DNA of 64,000 nucleotides from the NCBI RefSeq assembly GCF_001894745.1, contig NZ_BBYF01000002.1, positions 744,001 through 808,000 of the forward strand, written 5' to 3'. The notes beneath the pieces are model-generated. The model was not told where the DNA came from. It searched no databases and was given only the letters and a program-made list of their open reading frames with translations. The position numbers and the translations under genes are program-made. This document shows positions 19,128-27,582 of the stretch, in pieces. The stretch comes from Paenibacillus sp. NAIST15-1 (GTDB taxonomy: Bacteria > Bacillota > Bacilli > Paenibacillales > Paenibacillaceae). The first letter of the stretch is position 1, and each line of letters begins with the position of its first letter.

Positions 19128-19826
19128 ATGACGAAAATACTCATTCTTGAAGATGAAGAATCAATCCGCAGCTTTATTGTCATTAATTTAAAGCGCAATG
19201 GATTCGATGTGGTGGAAGCAGATAACGGCAATGATGCTTATCAAATGATCATGAGCGATCCGACGATAGATATCGCACTACTAGACGTGATGGTACCGGG
19301 TATTGATGGCTTTGAGGTGTGTAGACGAGTAAGGGAACAGAATGAGCGGCTCGGAATCATCTTCCTGACTGCTAAGGTGCAGGAACAGGACAAAGTATAT
19401 GCCTTATCTGTTGGTGCGGATGATCATGTGAGCAAGCCGTTCAGTCCTACTGAGCTCGTTGCGCGCATTCAGTCCTTGCTGCGCAGGGTCAGCTCTTATC
19501 AGCACACTACCCAGAAGGTAGTGTATCAATCTGGTCCGTTCTCACTTGATTTAATTGCGAAACGATTTACCAAAAATAACCAAGCGATCGATTTAACTCC
19601 TACGGAATTCTCGCTGGTACAGTTTTTCATGGAGAAGGAAGAGATGACATTAAGTCGAGACGTACTGCTTGATCATGTATGGGGCAAGGATTATATGGGT
19701 GATCCTAAGATTGTGGATGTAAACATTCGCCGTTTGCGTCAAAAAATTGAGGATGAGCCATCATCACCAAGATTTCTTGAAACGGTATGGGGGCACGGGT
19801 ACAAATGGAAGGGAACAACTCCTTGA
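19128..19826 (+). CDS. OmpR/PhoB-family response regulator
   Basis: A 232-residue regulator. The receiver domain (1-120) has acidic EDEE, phospho-acceptor Asp in LLDVMVPG, Thr in FLTAK and Lys in SKPFSP. The C-terminal winged helix (about 135-230) has LTPTEFSLV and the VDVNIRRLRQKIE recognition region. The stop overlaps the start of the kinase gene by a few bases, so the two are translated together. Confidence 0.95.
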   Translation: MTKILILEDEESIRSFIVINLKRNGFDVVEADNGNDAYQMIMSDPTIDIALLDVMVPGIDGFEVCRRVREQNERLGIIFLTAKVQEQDKVYALSVGADDHVSKPFSPTELVARIQSLLRRVSSYQHTTQKVVYQSGPFSLDLIAKRFTKNNQAIDLTPTEFSLVQFFMEKEEMTLSRDVLLDHVWGKDYMGDPKIVDVNIRRLRQKIEDEPSSPRFLETVWGHGYKWKGTTP

Positions 19827-21262
19827 TTAAGCCGGGCATACGCCGCTCGGTAGTCATGCATTACTTCATCGTCGTCTTTATGACGATGCTGATGCTGGAA
19901 GTGGTCTTTCTCATCTCGGTGCGAACGTATTATTATGATTCAGTATCCAGCAATTTAACTAACCATGCATCCGTAACGACGAAATACTATCAGCAATATA
20001 TAAGTCTTAGTTCCAGTGAAGATGATCAAGGCATATTGCCGGAGCTGCTCGAATTATTCAAATTGCCGGGCGCCGAGGTGCAAATTCTGGATCGGACTGG
20101 GAAGGTGCTTATCTCCTCCAGTGGGTTCCGAATCGACAAGCCGATCAACTCACTCGATGTGATTACTGTACAGCAGCAAGGGAAGCTGGAACAATGGATC
20201 GGCAAGCAGCCTGGAACCGGTGAGTCGATAATGGCTGTGTCTGCTCCATTGTTAGAGAGAGGCGACATCAGCTACATTGTCAGACTTGTCACCTCACTAG
20301 AAGTAGTGAATAGTCAGTTGAATAGCATTGTGCTCGTGTCTATACTGATTTCGATTACGATATTAATCATTGTATTAGTGATTAGCCTTGGACTGGCGAA
20401 TTCGATCGTGAAGCCAATTAATGAGATTACGGCTGTATCCGCTCAGATGGCGCGGGGACGATTCGATGTCAGAGCCAAGGATGGATATAAGTACGAGCTT
20501 GGGGAGCTGTCTAAGACACTCAACTTCATGGCTCATGAGATTGTGCGAAGCAACCAATTAAAGAATGACTTTATCTCATCGATCTCTCACGAATTGCGGA
20601 CTCCATTGACGGGAATCAAGGGATGGAGCGAGACCTTGCTGTCTGGTCCGTTAGATGAAGGGGAGACGAAGCTGGGGTTGAACGTTATTCATAAGGAAAC
20701 GGATCGCCTAATTGGTCTTGTTGAGGAATTGCTAGACTTCTCGAAGCTGCAGGAGAATAAATTGCAGTTCCACTGGCGGCAGGTATCCATCGCGACAATT
20801 ATCGAAGACACGATCCTGCAAGTGAGAATGAAAGCAGAGAAGAAGCAAATTCGATTGGAGGAACGCGTCAGAGGTAACGAGCAAATTCTGAATGCGGATC
20901 CGAATCGATTGAAGCAAGTATTCCTGAATCTGATTGATAATGCGGTCAAGTTCTCCCCAGAAGAGTCGGTGATCACGATTCATACGTCGTGGGATGCGGA
21001 GAAAGTGGTTGTTCGTATTGTTGACCAAGGAATTGGAATAAGCGAAGAACACTTGACCAAAGTAATGGACAAGTTCTATCAAGTGAATCCTAGTCATGGC
21101 GGTACAGGGCTCGGACTGGCGATTACGTACGAATTGGTGAAGGCTCATGGAGGAGAAATGTCCATCGAAAGTGAGCCTGAGGTAGGGACGACGGTTATTG
21201 TGACCTTGCCGGTCAACATGCCGATTGAAGCAGATACGATAGAGGAATCTACGGATTTATGA
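19823..21262 (+). CDS. membrane sensor histidine kinase
   Basis: A 479-residue kinase. Transmembrane segments lie at about 10-30 and 170-190, flanking an extracellular sensor region of about 140 residues. HAMP, HisKA with ISHELRTPLTGIKGW, and a HATPase domain with N box NLIDNAVKF, DQGIGI and GTGLGL follow. TTG 19823 is supported by GGAAGGGA eight bases upstream and overlaps the regulator's stop. The signal is unknown; the upstream lipoprotein is a candidate partner. Confidence 0.92.
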   Translation: MIKPGIRRSVVMHYFIVVFMTMLMLEVVFLISVRTYYYDSVSSNLTNHASVTTKYYQQYISLSSSEDDQGILPELLELFKLPGAEVQILDRTGKVLISSSGFRIDKPINSLDVITVQQQGKLEQWIGKQPGTGESIMAVSAPLLERGDISYIVRLVTSLEVVNSQLNSIVLVSILISITILIIVLVISLGLANSIVKPINEITAVSAQMARGRFDVRAKDGYKYELGELSKTLNFMAHEIVRSNQLKNDFISSISHELRTPLTGIKGWSETLLSGPLDEGETKLGLNVIHKETDRLIGLVEELLDFSKLQENKLQFHWRQVSIATIIEDTILQVRMKAEKKQIRLEERVRGNEQILNADPNRLKQVFLNLIDNAVKFSPEESVITIHTSWDAEKVVVRIVDQGIGISEEHLTKVMDKFYQVNPSHGGTGLGLAITYELVKAHGGEMSIESEPEVGTTVIVTLPVNMPIEADTIEESTDL

Positions 21263-21290
21263 TCTCTTCGAATATCATTTGAATTTATAC

Positions 21291-21328
21291 GGCCTTTGCG
21301 TGATTAATTCATGCAAAGGTCTTTTTTT
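21291..21328 (+). terminator. terminator after the histidine kinase
   Basis: Arms CCTTTGC and GCAAAGG flank an AT-rich loop and are followed by a T7 run. Confidence 0.8.
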
Positions 21329-21453
21329 CGGGGAAATTAAGAAAATAGCATATCTTACTTCGACAAAACATACTATAATATGTATCATAATCATCCATGA
21401 TGTTGTCGTAATAACTCGATTGTTGTCGTCCTCATCGGAAGGAGGATAGGATA

Positions 21454-21969
21454 GTGGAACTATTTTTATTCGTTATATTTTCCGCGTCTGTCCCATTTAT
21501 TATTTACTTATACTTTGTCATCAAGCAGCGTTCATGTGTACAAGAAGCAGCGGTTACGGTAGATCGTAATGCGCTTATGCATGGACAGATGGACGAAGCT
21601 GAAGACGTGACGAGTCACTGCTCCATTCTTGTCGTGGAAGATCAGATGCCTATACGGATTTTATTGAAGGAAGCACTTGATGAACTGCCACTGGAAGTAA
21701 GGGAAGCAGAGACGGGAGAGCAGGCGCTTAATTCAATGCGTGCGTGTCCAAGTAAAATTGTGCTCATGGATGTGAGCCTACCGGATATGAATGGCCTGGA
21801 TGTACTGCATACGGTTCGTACAATGCGTCCAGATACCGAAGTTATAATGATGTCTGCCTATAGCGATGCAGACAAGGTTAACGAAGCGAAGGCGGCAGGA
21901 GCGATTGGCTTCTTCTCGAAGCCGTTCGACTTAGAAGAACTGCGCGCGTACATATCATCCAGACTGTAA
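21454..21969 (+). CDS. membrane-anchored, Spo0F-like single-domain response regulator
   Basis: A 171-residue protein. Residues 2-23 are a hydrophobic helix, followed by a linker of about 35 residues and then one receiver domain. The receiver resembles Spo0F by recalled comparison: VVEDQMPIRILL, Asp in LMDVSLPDMNGLDVL, MMSAYSDAD and FFSKPFDLEELR. There is no output domain. GTG 21454 has GGAGGATAGG upstream. The kinase gene starts 45 bases later. Spo0F itself is soluble and passes phosphate between sporulation kinases and Spo0B; a tethered version is unusual. The role is inferred. Confidence 0.85.
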   Translation: MELFLFVIFSASVPFIIYLYFVIKQRSCVQEAAVTVDRNALMHGQMDEAEDVTSHCSILVVEDQMPIRILLKEALDELPLEVREAETGEQALNSMRACPSKIVLMDVSLPDMNGLDVLHTVRTMRPDTEVIMMSAYSDADKVNEAKAAGAIGFFSKPFDLEELRAYISSRL

Positions 21970-22014
21970 CGGGCTGCGATATCTTGTCTTGACAATTGTC
22001 AATCGGAGGATGTT

Positions 22015-23856
22015 ATGTTTAGAACGATACATAGCCAACTAAGCGCCCGGGTAGTGACGACACTAGTGGCTGCGTTGGCCATTATTTTTTCATTTTCGTA
22101 TGAAGCTGTTCGTTCGATTATTGAGACGAGCATACAGAACAATTATTTGAATCAAGTTAAGATGGCCGCTCACGATGTTGAAGCGGCCATTCGTCACCAC
22201 AAGCTAATGGTGGAGACGTATGCGAGAGTCATTCAGGGCATATTCGACACATCTGGGCGAATCAAGGCTGAATTGAATCAATTGACAGAATGGTATGCAT
22301 TTCAACCGAAGGATCTCGTATTCGGGTACTGGTTCACCATGCAGACCGGTTCGAAATGGAAGGAGAAATTTACATCCTGGTTTGGTCATGATGAATCCGG
22401 TCTGCTCCGTAATTTCAATAAACAAGAACATGTGGACGAGTCACTGCCTCAGTATCGAGATGACCCGCAATACGACTATTATCATGGTTCAGTGAAGAAG
22501 AATGGAACCTATTTGACAGCACCATACATTGATCCTTATGTAAACCTACCGATGATATCCGTCAGCACGCCTGTATACGACTCAGGAGGCACACTGCTCG
22601 GTGTAGCCGGAGTTGATATACGGTTTGGCGATTTGAAGCAGTTAGCAAACAAGCTAAGTGTACACCCCAGCAGCAAGATTCTACTTACTTCCCTACAAGG
22701 CAATTTATTATACGACCCAGATGAAGAACGAACGATTTATGACAATATATACACCAATCTTAATGAAGATACAGCGACTTTATTACGCAAAGTAAATGAC
22801 TCTAAGGAGTCTATTATCATTGATGACTATCGTGGGAACTCCATGTATATATTCTCAATTCCGCTTGAGGAGACGAACTGGAGAGCAATCATTATGCTGC
22901 CTGCGGGAGTTATTAGCAGCGTGTTGCTTTACGTATGGGTCGTAACCCTAATTACGATCAGTTTACTTATTGTTGTGATTTACATCCTAATAAACTGGTG
23001 GATCCGCCGTTTGATCGTGACTCCACTGCATCAATTAGTCGAGGCGTCTCATCGTATTGCCGGTGGGGATTATGACGTGACAGTGAGAATCGAATCCAAT
23101 AATGAATTTTGCCAGCTCGGCTCAGATATGAATCGGATGAGTGAGGCGCTGCGTCAGAAGGCACAGATGGAGCAAGAAATGAAGCGTATGAGCGCACTGC
23201 AGGTTGTGGGAGAGATGGCTGCCGCGCTTAGTCATGAAATTCGAAACCCGCTAACGACAATCAAAGGATTTCTGCAGCTGCTTCGCAATAAGCCGGAGCA
23301 TGCGGATGAGCATGTCTATTTCCGTACGATGATGGAGGAAATTGAGCGGGCGAACATGATCATTACGGAGTATTTGACCTTGGCTAGACATAAATTCGTC
23401 CAATTTCGTCCTCATTGCTTGAATGAAATCATTACACAATTATACCCGCTTGTGCAAGCATCAGCGTCGGCTCGCTGCCAGGATATCCGCCTGGACATAT
23501 CACCAGTTCCTTCTATTGAAATGGATGAGAAAGAGATGAAGCAGCTTCTTCACAATCTCATTCGGAACGGACTTGAAGCGATGAGTGAAAACCAGGTGTT
23601 GACGATTCGAACTCGTATGAAAGGGGATAGGGTTCTTCTATGTATTGAAGATGAAGGGCCTGGCTTCCCAGCCGAGGTTTTATCCAGGGCAGGAACTTCT
23701 TTTGTCACGACGAAGGAGAAGGGGACAGGACTAGGCTTGTCCATCTGCTACAGTATCGTTGAGCGCCATGAAGGAGACCTTATCATTGAATCAGTGCCAG
23801 GTCGCACAGTTATCATAATTAGTCTCCCGCTATTCCGCAAGAAGCAAGAAGGATAG
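22015..23856 (+). CDS. Cache-HAMP sensor histidine kinase (sporulation-kinase-like)
   Basis: A 613-residue kinase with transmembrane helices at about 12-32 and 303-330. The large extracellular region between them has the double-Cache pattern (WFTMQTGSKW, YYHGSVKKNGTYLTAPYIDPY and GVAGVDIRF). HAMP follows (about 330-385). The HisKA motif is SHEIRNPLTTIKGFLQLL, typical of Bacillus Kin proteins and relatives. The ATPase has NLIRNGLEAM, DEGPGF and GTGLGLS. ATG 22015 is preceded by CGGAGGA. It forms an operon with the tethered Spo0F-like protein. Confidence 0.92.
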   Translation: MFRTIHSQLSARVVTTLVAALAIIFSFSYEAVRSIIETSIQNNYLNQVKMAAHDVEAAIRHHKLMVETYARVIQGIFDTSGRIKAELNQLTEWYAFQPKDLVFGYWFTMQTGSKWKEKFTSWFGHDESGLLRNFNKQEHVDESLPQYRDDPQYDYYHGSVKKNGTYLTAPYIDPYVNLPMISVSTPVYDSGGTLLGVAGVDIRFGDLKQLANKLSVHPSSKILLTSLQGNLLYDPDEERTIYDNIYTNLNEDTATLLRKVNDSKESIIIDDYRGNSMYIFSIPLEETNWRAIIMLPAGVISSVLLYVWVVTLITISLLIVVIYILINWWIRRLIVTPLHQLVEASHRIAGGDYDVTVRIESNNEFCQLGSDMNRMSEALRQKAQMEQEMKRMSALQVVGEMAAALSHEIRNPLTTIKGFLQLLRNKPEHADEHVYFRTMMEEIERANMIITEYLTLARHKFVQFRPHCLNEIITQLYPLVQASASARCQDIRLDISPVPSIEMDEKEMKQLLHNLIRNGLEAMSENQVLTIRTRMKGDRVLLCIEDEGPGFPAEVLSRAGTSFVTTKEKGTGLGLSICYSIVERHEGDLIIESVPGRTVIIISLPLFRKKQEG

Positions 23857-23949
23857 TTTGGATGTTGCCATAATTGACCAATGTATTATAAAATGGAAGA
23901 GTTATGCGCTAATATTCTACTTTTAAATCCAATTCCTAAGAAATAATGG

Positions 23950-23978
23950 TTGTATAACTATGCATCTTCGTGTATAAT
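23950..23978 (+). promoter_or_regulatory. sigma-A promoter of the amino-acid ABC transporter
   Basis: TTGTAT (23950-23955), 17-base spacer, TATAAT (23973-23978), about 60 bases before the binding-protein gene. Confidence 0.7.
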
Positions 23979-24039
23979 GATGTTACCTCACTAAGAGCGA
24001 GCGGGGAATATTACACATATACAGAGCGGGGTTGGAGCA

Positions 24040-24825
24040 ATGAAATCATTAAAAATTGTTGCAGCATGCACACTCATTCTATCATTATTAGTTGGTTGCG
24101 GTGCGAAGGAAGACCGTCTAGCAACTGTACAAGAGAATAAAAAGCTGGTACTCGGCACGAGTGCTGACTATCCACCATTTGAATTCCGTAAAACAATCGA
24201 CGGCAAGGATCAAATTGTCGGTTTCGATATTGAGATAGCGAAGGAAATTGCGAAGGATTTGGGCGCTGAATTAGAGATTAAGGATACATCACTGTCGTCA
24301 TTGCCTGAGGAACTGAAGACAGGCAAGATTGACATCGCAATCGCGGGACTAGATCCAACGCCTGAGCGGGAGAATGCAATGGAATTCTCTACACCTTATT
24401 ACTTGGCGGAAGCAGGGGTTATTGTACGTGCTGCAGACAAGGATAAGTATAAGTCACCTGAAGATTTGAAGGGCATGAAGATCGGCGTACAGCTTGGCTC
24501 AACCTTCGAGGATGTCGTTCAGCAAATCCCTGATGCGAAGAAGGAAATGCTGGATAAGGTGAACGACCTCGTTCTTGCACTGGAGTCGAATCGTTTAGAG
24601 GCTGTCGTTGTGGAGAAGCCTGTGGCAGCGGCATTTGCTGCGAATCGCAAGGAAGTCGCTGTCGCGCCGGTGGAATTGAAGCCAGTAAGTGAAGGATATG
24701 TAATTGGAGTACGCAAGGGCAGTGTGAAACTGCGTGATGAAGTGAATAAGACGCTTGAACGCTTGAAGCAGCAGGGCAAGCTGGATGAATTCATTACACA
24801 AGCGGTACAACTGGCGGAACAATAA
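24040..24825 (+). CDS. polar amino-acid ABC transporter substrate-binding lipoprotein
   Basis: A 261-residue solute-binding protein with signal peptide and lipobox VGCG. The core has LVLGTSADYPPFEF, GFDIEIAKEIA and the TPER..AMEFSTPYY stretch, all typical of the arginine/glutamine/cystine-binding type 3 family. It resembles B. subtilis ArtP (YqiX). A terminator hairpin separates it from the permease and ATPase, which fits higher expression of the binding protein. Confidence 0.92.
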   Translation: MKSLKIVAACTLILSLLVGCGAKEDRLATVQENKKLVLGTSADYPPFEFRKTIDGKDQIVGFDIEIAKEIAKDLGAELEIKDTSLSSLPEELKTGKIDIAIAGLDPTPERENAMEFSTPYYLAEAGVIVRAADKDKYKSPEDLKGMKIGVQLGSTFEDVVQQIPDAKKEMLDKVNDLVLALESNRLEAVVVEKPVAAAFAANRKEVAVAPVELKPVSEGYVIGVRKGSVKLRDEVNKTLERLKQQGKLDEFITQAVQLAEQ

Positions 24826-24880
24826 GATCAGATGGATTGCATCTATATGCGGTCTATACGGATCTCGATGTGATATGTTC

Positions 24881-24917
24881 GCTCCTCGTGGGAATTCAAC
24901 CAGTGAGGAGCTTTTTC
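24881..24917 (+). terminator. intra-operon terminator between binding protein and permease
   Basis: Stem GCTCCTC (24881-24887) with GAGGAGC (24905-24911) followed by TTTTT. It probably lets only part of transcription read on into the permease. Confidence 0.75.
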
Positions 24918-24977
24918 TCTTTATATAGAAGAAATGCAGATTAACAGTCGTGATAGATAGGGAAGGGGAAGTTTGTC

Positions 24978-25634
24978 ATGTTCGATTGGTTCGACATGTT
25001 ATGGACGTATAAATTAGGATTTGTATCCGGTGCTGGCATAACCGTACTGCTATCCGCGATATCCGTTCTGTTCGGATTACTATTGGGAGTGGCCATTGTC
25101 TTGATGCGGATGTCTAAAATAAAGCCGCTTAAATGGTTTGCTGTCACCTATATCGAGGTGTTCCGTGGAACACCGCTGCTTGTACAATTATTCATTATTC
25201 ATTATGGACTTGCAGAGTATGGCGTAGAATTCAGTGCACTAACATCTGGAGCGATTGCTCTATCCTTAAATAGTGGTGCGTATTTGGCTGAAATCTTTCG
25301 TGCCGGCATACAATCGATCGACCACGGTCAATTGGAAGCAGCTCGTTCTCTCGGAATGTCAAAACCAATGGGGATGCGCTTGATCGTACTTCCACAAGCG
25401 TTCCGCAATGTTATTCCGGCGATCGGCAACGAATTTATTACGATTATTAAGGAGACTTCAATTGTCAGCACCATCGGGATTGCAGACTTGATGTTTGAGA
25501 CAAATATCGTTCGTGCCAAAATTTATTCAGCGATGGGACCACTGATTGGAGCAGCGTGTATCTATCTCATTCTAACCTTCACTTTATCGAAAGTGGTGGC
25601 ACGTTTGGAAAGGAAGTTGAGCGAGCATGATTAA
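24978..25634 (+). CDS. amino-acid ABC transporter permease
   Basis: A 218-residue inner-membrane permease of the His/Glu/Gln/Arg family, with about five helices. The EAA loop reads [22 protein letters not shown], which contacts the ATPase, and the [15 protein letters not shown] stretch is a family hallmark. It overlaps the ATPase gene by eight bases. Confidence 0.94.
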   Translation: MFDWFDMLWTYKLGFVSGAGITVLLSAISVLFGLLLGVAIVLMRMSKIKPLKWFAVTYIEVFRGTPLLVQLFIIHYGLAEYGVEFSALTSGAIALSLNSGAYLAEIFRAGIQSIDHGQLEAARSLGMSKPMGMRLIVLPQAFRNVIPAIGNEFITIIKETSIVSTIGIADLMFETNIVRAKIYSAMGPLIGAACIYLILTFTLSKVVARLERKLSEHD

Positions 25635-26349
25635 AATTCAAAATTTGCATAAATCGTATGATAAATTGGAGATTTTAAAAGGGGTAAATGTCTCTATTGA
25701 TCGTGGTGAAGTGGTTGTAGTCATAGGCCCTAGCGGATCCGGAAAGAGTACTCTCCTTCGTTGCATTAATTTGCTGGAAACTCCGACACAAGGGGATATC
25801 CGCTTCGAGGATCAGTGCATCACTGACAAGTCGCACAACATTAACAAAACACGTGAAAAAATGGGGATGGTATTCCAATCGTTCAACCTATTTCCCCATA
25901 TGACCGTGCTGCAAAATATTACCCTTGCTCCAATAAAGGTGAAACATGTGCCAGAGGCTGAAGCAAATAAACTAGCAATGGAGCTGCTTGGCAAGGTTGG
26001 ATTGGCGGATAAGGCCAAGGCATTCCCTAGACAATTGTCCGGTGGACAGAAGCAGCGTATCGCGATTGCGCGAGCACTTGCTATGCAGCCGCATGTGATG
26101 CTGTTCGATGAGCCGACATCAGCGCTTGATCCAGAGATGGTCGGCGAAGTGCTTGAGGTCATGAAATCACTCGCCGGAGAAGGAATGACGATGGTAATCG
26201 TAACTCATGAGATGAACTTCGCACGTGAAGTGGGCGATCGTATTTTGTTTATGGATGGCGGCAATATTGTGGAGGAAGGTTCTCCAGACCAATTATTTAA
26301 CCATCCTAAGCATGCTAGAACGCAGGATTTTCTAAGCAGAGTATTGTAA
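25627..26349 (+). CDS. amino-acid ABC transporter ATP-binding protein
   Basis: A 240-residue GlnQ/ArtR-type ATPase. Walker A is [10 protein letters not shown]-loop is [10 protein letters not shown], signature is LSGGQKQ, Walker B is [14 protein letters not shown] and the switch histidine is in VTHEM. All family residues are intact. It is the last gene of the transporter operon, followed by a terminator. Confidence 0.95.
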   Translation: MIKIQNLHKSYDKLEILKGVNVSIDRGEVVVVIGPSGSGKSTLLRCINLLETPTQGDIRFEDQCITDKSHNINKTREKMGMVFQSFNLFPHMTVLQNITLAPIKVKHVPEAEANKLAMELLGKVGLADKAKAFPRQLSGGQKQRIAIARALAMQPHVMLFDEPTSALDPEMVGEVLEVMKSLAGEGMTMVIVTHEMNFAREVGDRILFMDGGNIVEEGSPDQLFNHPKHARTQDFLSRVL

Positions 26350-26378
26350 AGAGGTATTGTAAATATATAGGTGTTCGA

Positions 26379-26408
26379 ATAGGCATCCTTAGGGGGTGCC
26401 TATTGTTG
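26379..26408 (+). terminator. terminator of the amino-acid transporter operon
   Basis: AATAGGCATCC pairs with GGTGCCTATT across a short loop, followed by TGTTGTTT. Confidence 0.75.
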
Positions 26409-26420
26409 TTTGCTTTATTA

Positions 26421-26462
26421 TGTAAGCGTTTTCGTTTACAAATCTGAAATATGTGCTATGAT
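26421..26462 (+). promoter_or_regulatory. promoter with overlapping cre-like palindrome before the riboswitch
   Basis: TTTACA (26435-26440), 16-base spacer, TATGAT (26457-26462). The near-palindrome TGTAAGCGTTTTCGTTTACA (26421-26440) covers the -35 box and is one base from the CcpA cre consensus in its left part. Whether this promoter drives the riboswitch gene, about 320 bases downstream, is not certain. Confidence 0.45.
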
Positions 26463-26614
26463 AGAAACAGAAAGATTACAAAAATGTCATCTCTGATTAC
26501 AAATTTGTTATGAAATAAAAAAAGTTTGAAGCTTCAATCCATTGGGGGGCGCGGGTTCCAGAGACTTACCATCATATTCCTGCGCACAGGTTACAAAATT
26601 GTGATATGATGCAA

Positions 26615-26766
26615 TCCGAGCCGAAACGACACACCCGTACGGGGGACTATTGACCGGTGTTCGATATTACGAGAACACCTTGGGGTGAATCGCTTATTCC
26701 GCAACTTGGAATGGCGTAGGGGAACTCCTTGACCCGAATCCGACAACTAACCCCGCAGGCTAATGC
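26615..26766 (+). ncRNA. c-di-AMP riboswitch (ydaO-yuaA leader)
   Basis: The leader carries the conserved ydaO/yuaA blocks in order: GAGCCGAAAC at the 5' end, CGGGGGACTATT, TTGGGGTGAATC, GTAGGG, ACCCGAATCCGACAACTAACC and a closing GGCTAAT that pairs with AGCC at 26619-26622. The adjacent gene encodes a LysM-3D wall protein, the classic target of this class. Known biology: c-di-AMP binding stops expression of wall hydrolases and K+ transporters. Confidence 0.9.
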
Positions 26767-26786
26767 ACAGGAGGAAAACAAAACAT

Positions 26787-27497
26787 ATGCGTAAAAGAAT
26801 TACACTAACGATTACAGCAGCTTTACTTGGACTTGCGTCCATTCTTCAAATTTTGCCGGCACAGGCTGAGCCCTATACGGTAAAAGAAGGAGAAACGTTC
26901 TATTCAATTGCTAAGAATTACAACATGAGTGTTGAATCCGTATTGTCGGCAAACCCGACAATTAATCCGAAAAATCTGTATGGTGGACTCTCCATCGAAC
27001 TTCCAAGCCCTGTTGTTCAAAAGTCGGTTTTGGAAGGGATGCCAGTCAATAATGCTTTGGGTGTAGCAAAAAATGACGAACAGGCAGTCAAAACGGCTTC
27101 GAATAATCAGAAAGCAGCAGTACAACAAGCTGCTCCTAAAAATGTAGTTCAATTGTCCTCTGGACGTACAGCGACATACAAGAAAACGATAAGCATGCGT
27201 GCAACAGCTTATACCGCTCATCCGAGTGAAAACGGAAAATGGGGCGCAGTAGATGCTTTGGGTAATGCATTGAAACTAGGTACAGTTGCGGTCGATCCAA
27301 AAGTGATTCCGCTTGGTACGAAATTGTATATTACGGGATATGATTTCAAACACTTGCCGACAGGCGGTATGGTTGCTGTAGCTACGGATACAGGCGGTGC
27401 AATCAAGGGGAAAAAGGTTGACATATTTGTACCGGTAAGCAAGAAGACAGGCAACACATTCGGCGTGCAAGACGTTAAAGTATACGTGTTGAAATAA
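26787..27497 (+). CDS. secreted LysM-3D-domain cell-wall protein
   Basis: A 236-residue exported protein. The signal peptide (about 1-30) ends AQA, then one LysM domain (YTVKEGETFYSIAKNYNMS, about 32-75) binds peptidoglycan. The C-terminal 3D domain (about 140-236) has the three aspartates seen in ALKLGTVAVDPKVIPLGT and ATDTGGAIKGKKVDIFV; this fold is related to lytic transglycosylases (YocH, YuiC). ATG 26787 lies 12 bases after AGGAGG; ATG 26763 is upstream of that site and is rejected. It is controlled by the riboswitch. Confidence 0.92.
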   Translation: MRKRITLTITAALLGLASILQILPAQAEPYTVKEGETFYSIAKNYNMSVESVLSANPTINPKNLYGGLSIELPSPVVQKSVLEGMPVNNALGVAKNDEQAVKTASNNQKAAVQQAAPKNVVQLSSGRTATYKKTISMRATAYTAHPSENGKWGAVDALGNALKLGTVAVDPKVIPLGTKLYITGYDFKHLPTGGMVAVATDTGGAIKGKKVDIFVPVSKKTGNTFGVQDVKVYVLK

Positions 27498-27550
27498 TAT
27501 CTACTATTATATATAGATGTAGATGAATACTTACAATAGCAATTGAACAA

Positions 27551-27577
27551 CAAGCCTCGCCATTATGGCGGGGCTTG
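27551..27577. terminator. terminator shared by convergent genes
   Basis: CAAGCCTCGCC pairs with GGCGGGGCTTG around ATTAT and is followed by TTTGTTTA. Confidence 0.85.
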
Positions 27578-27582
27578 TTTGT

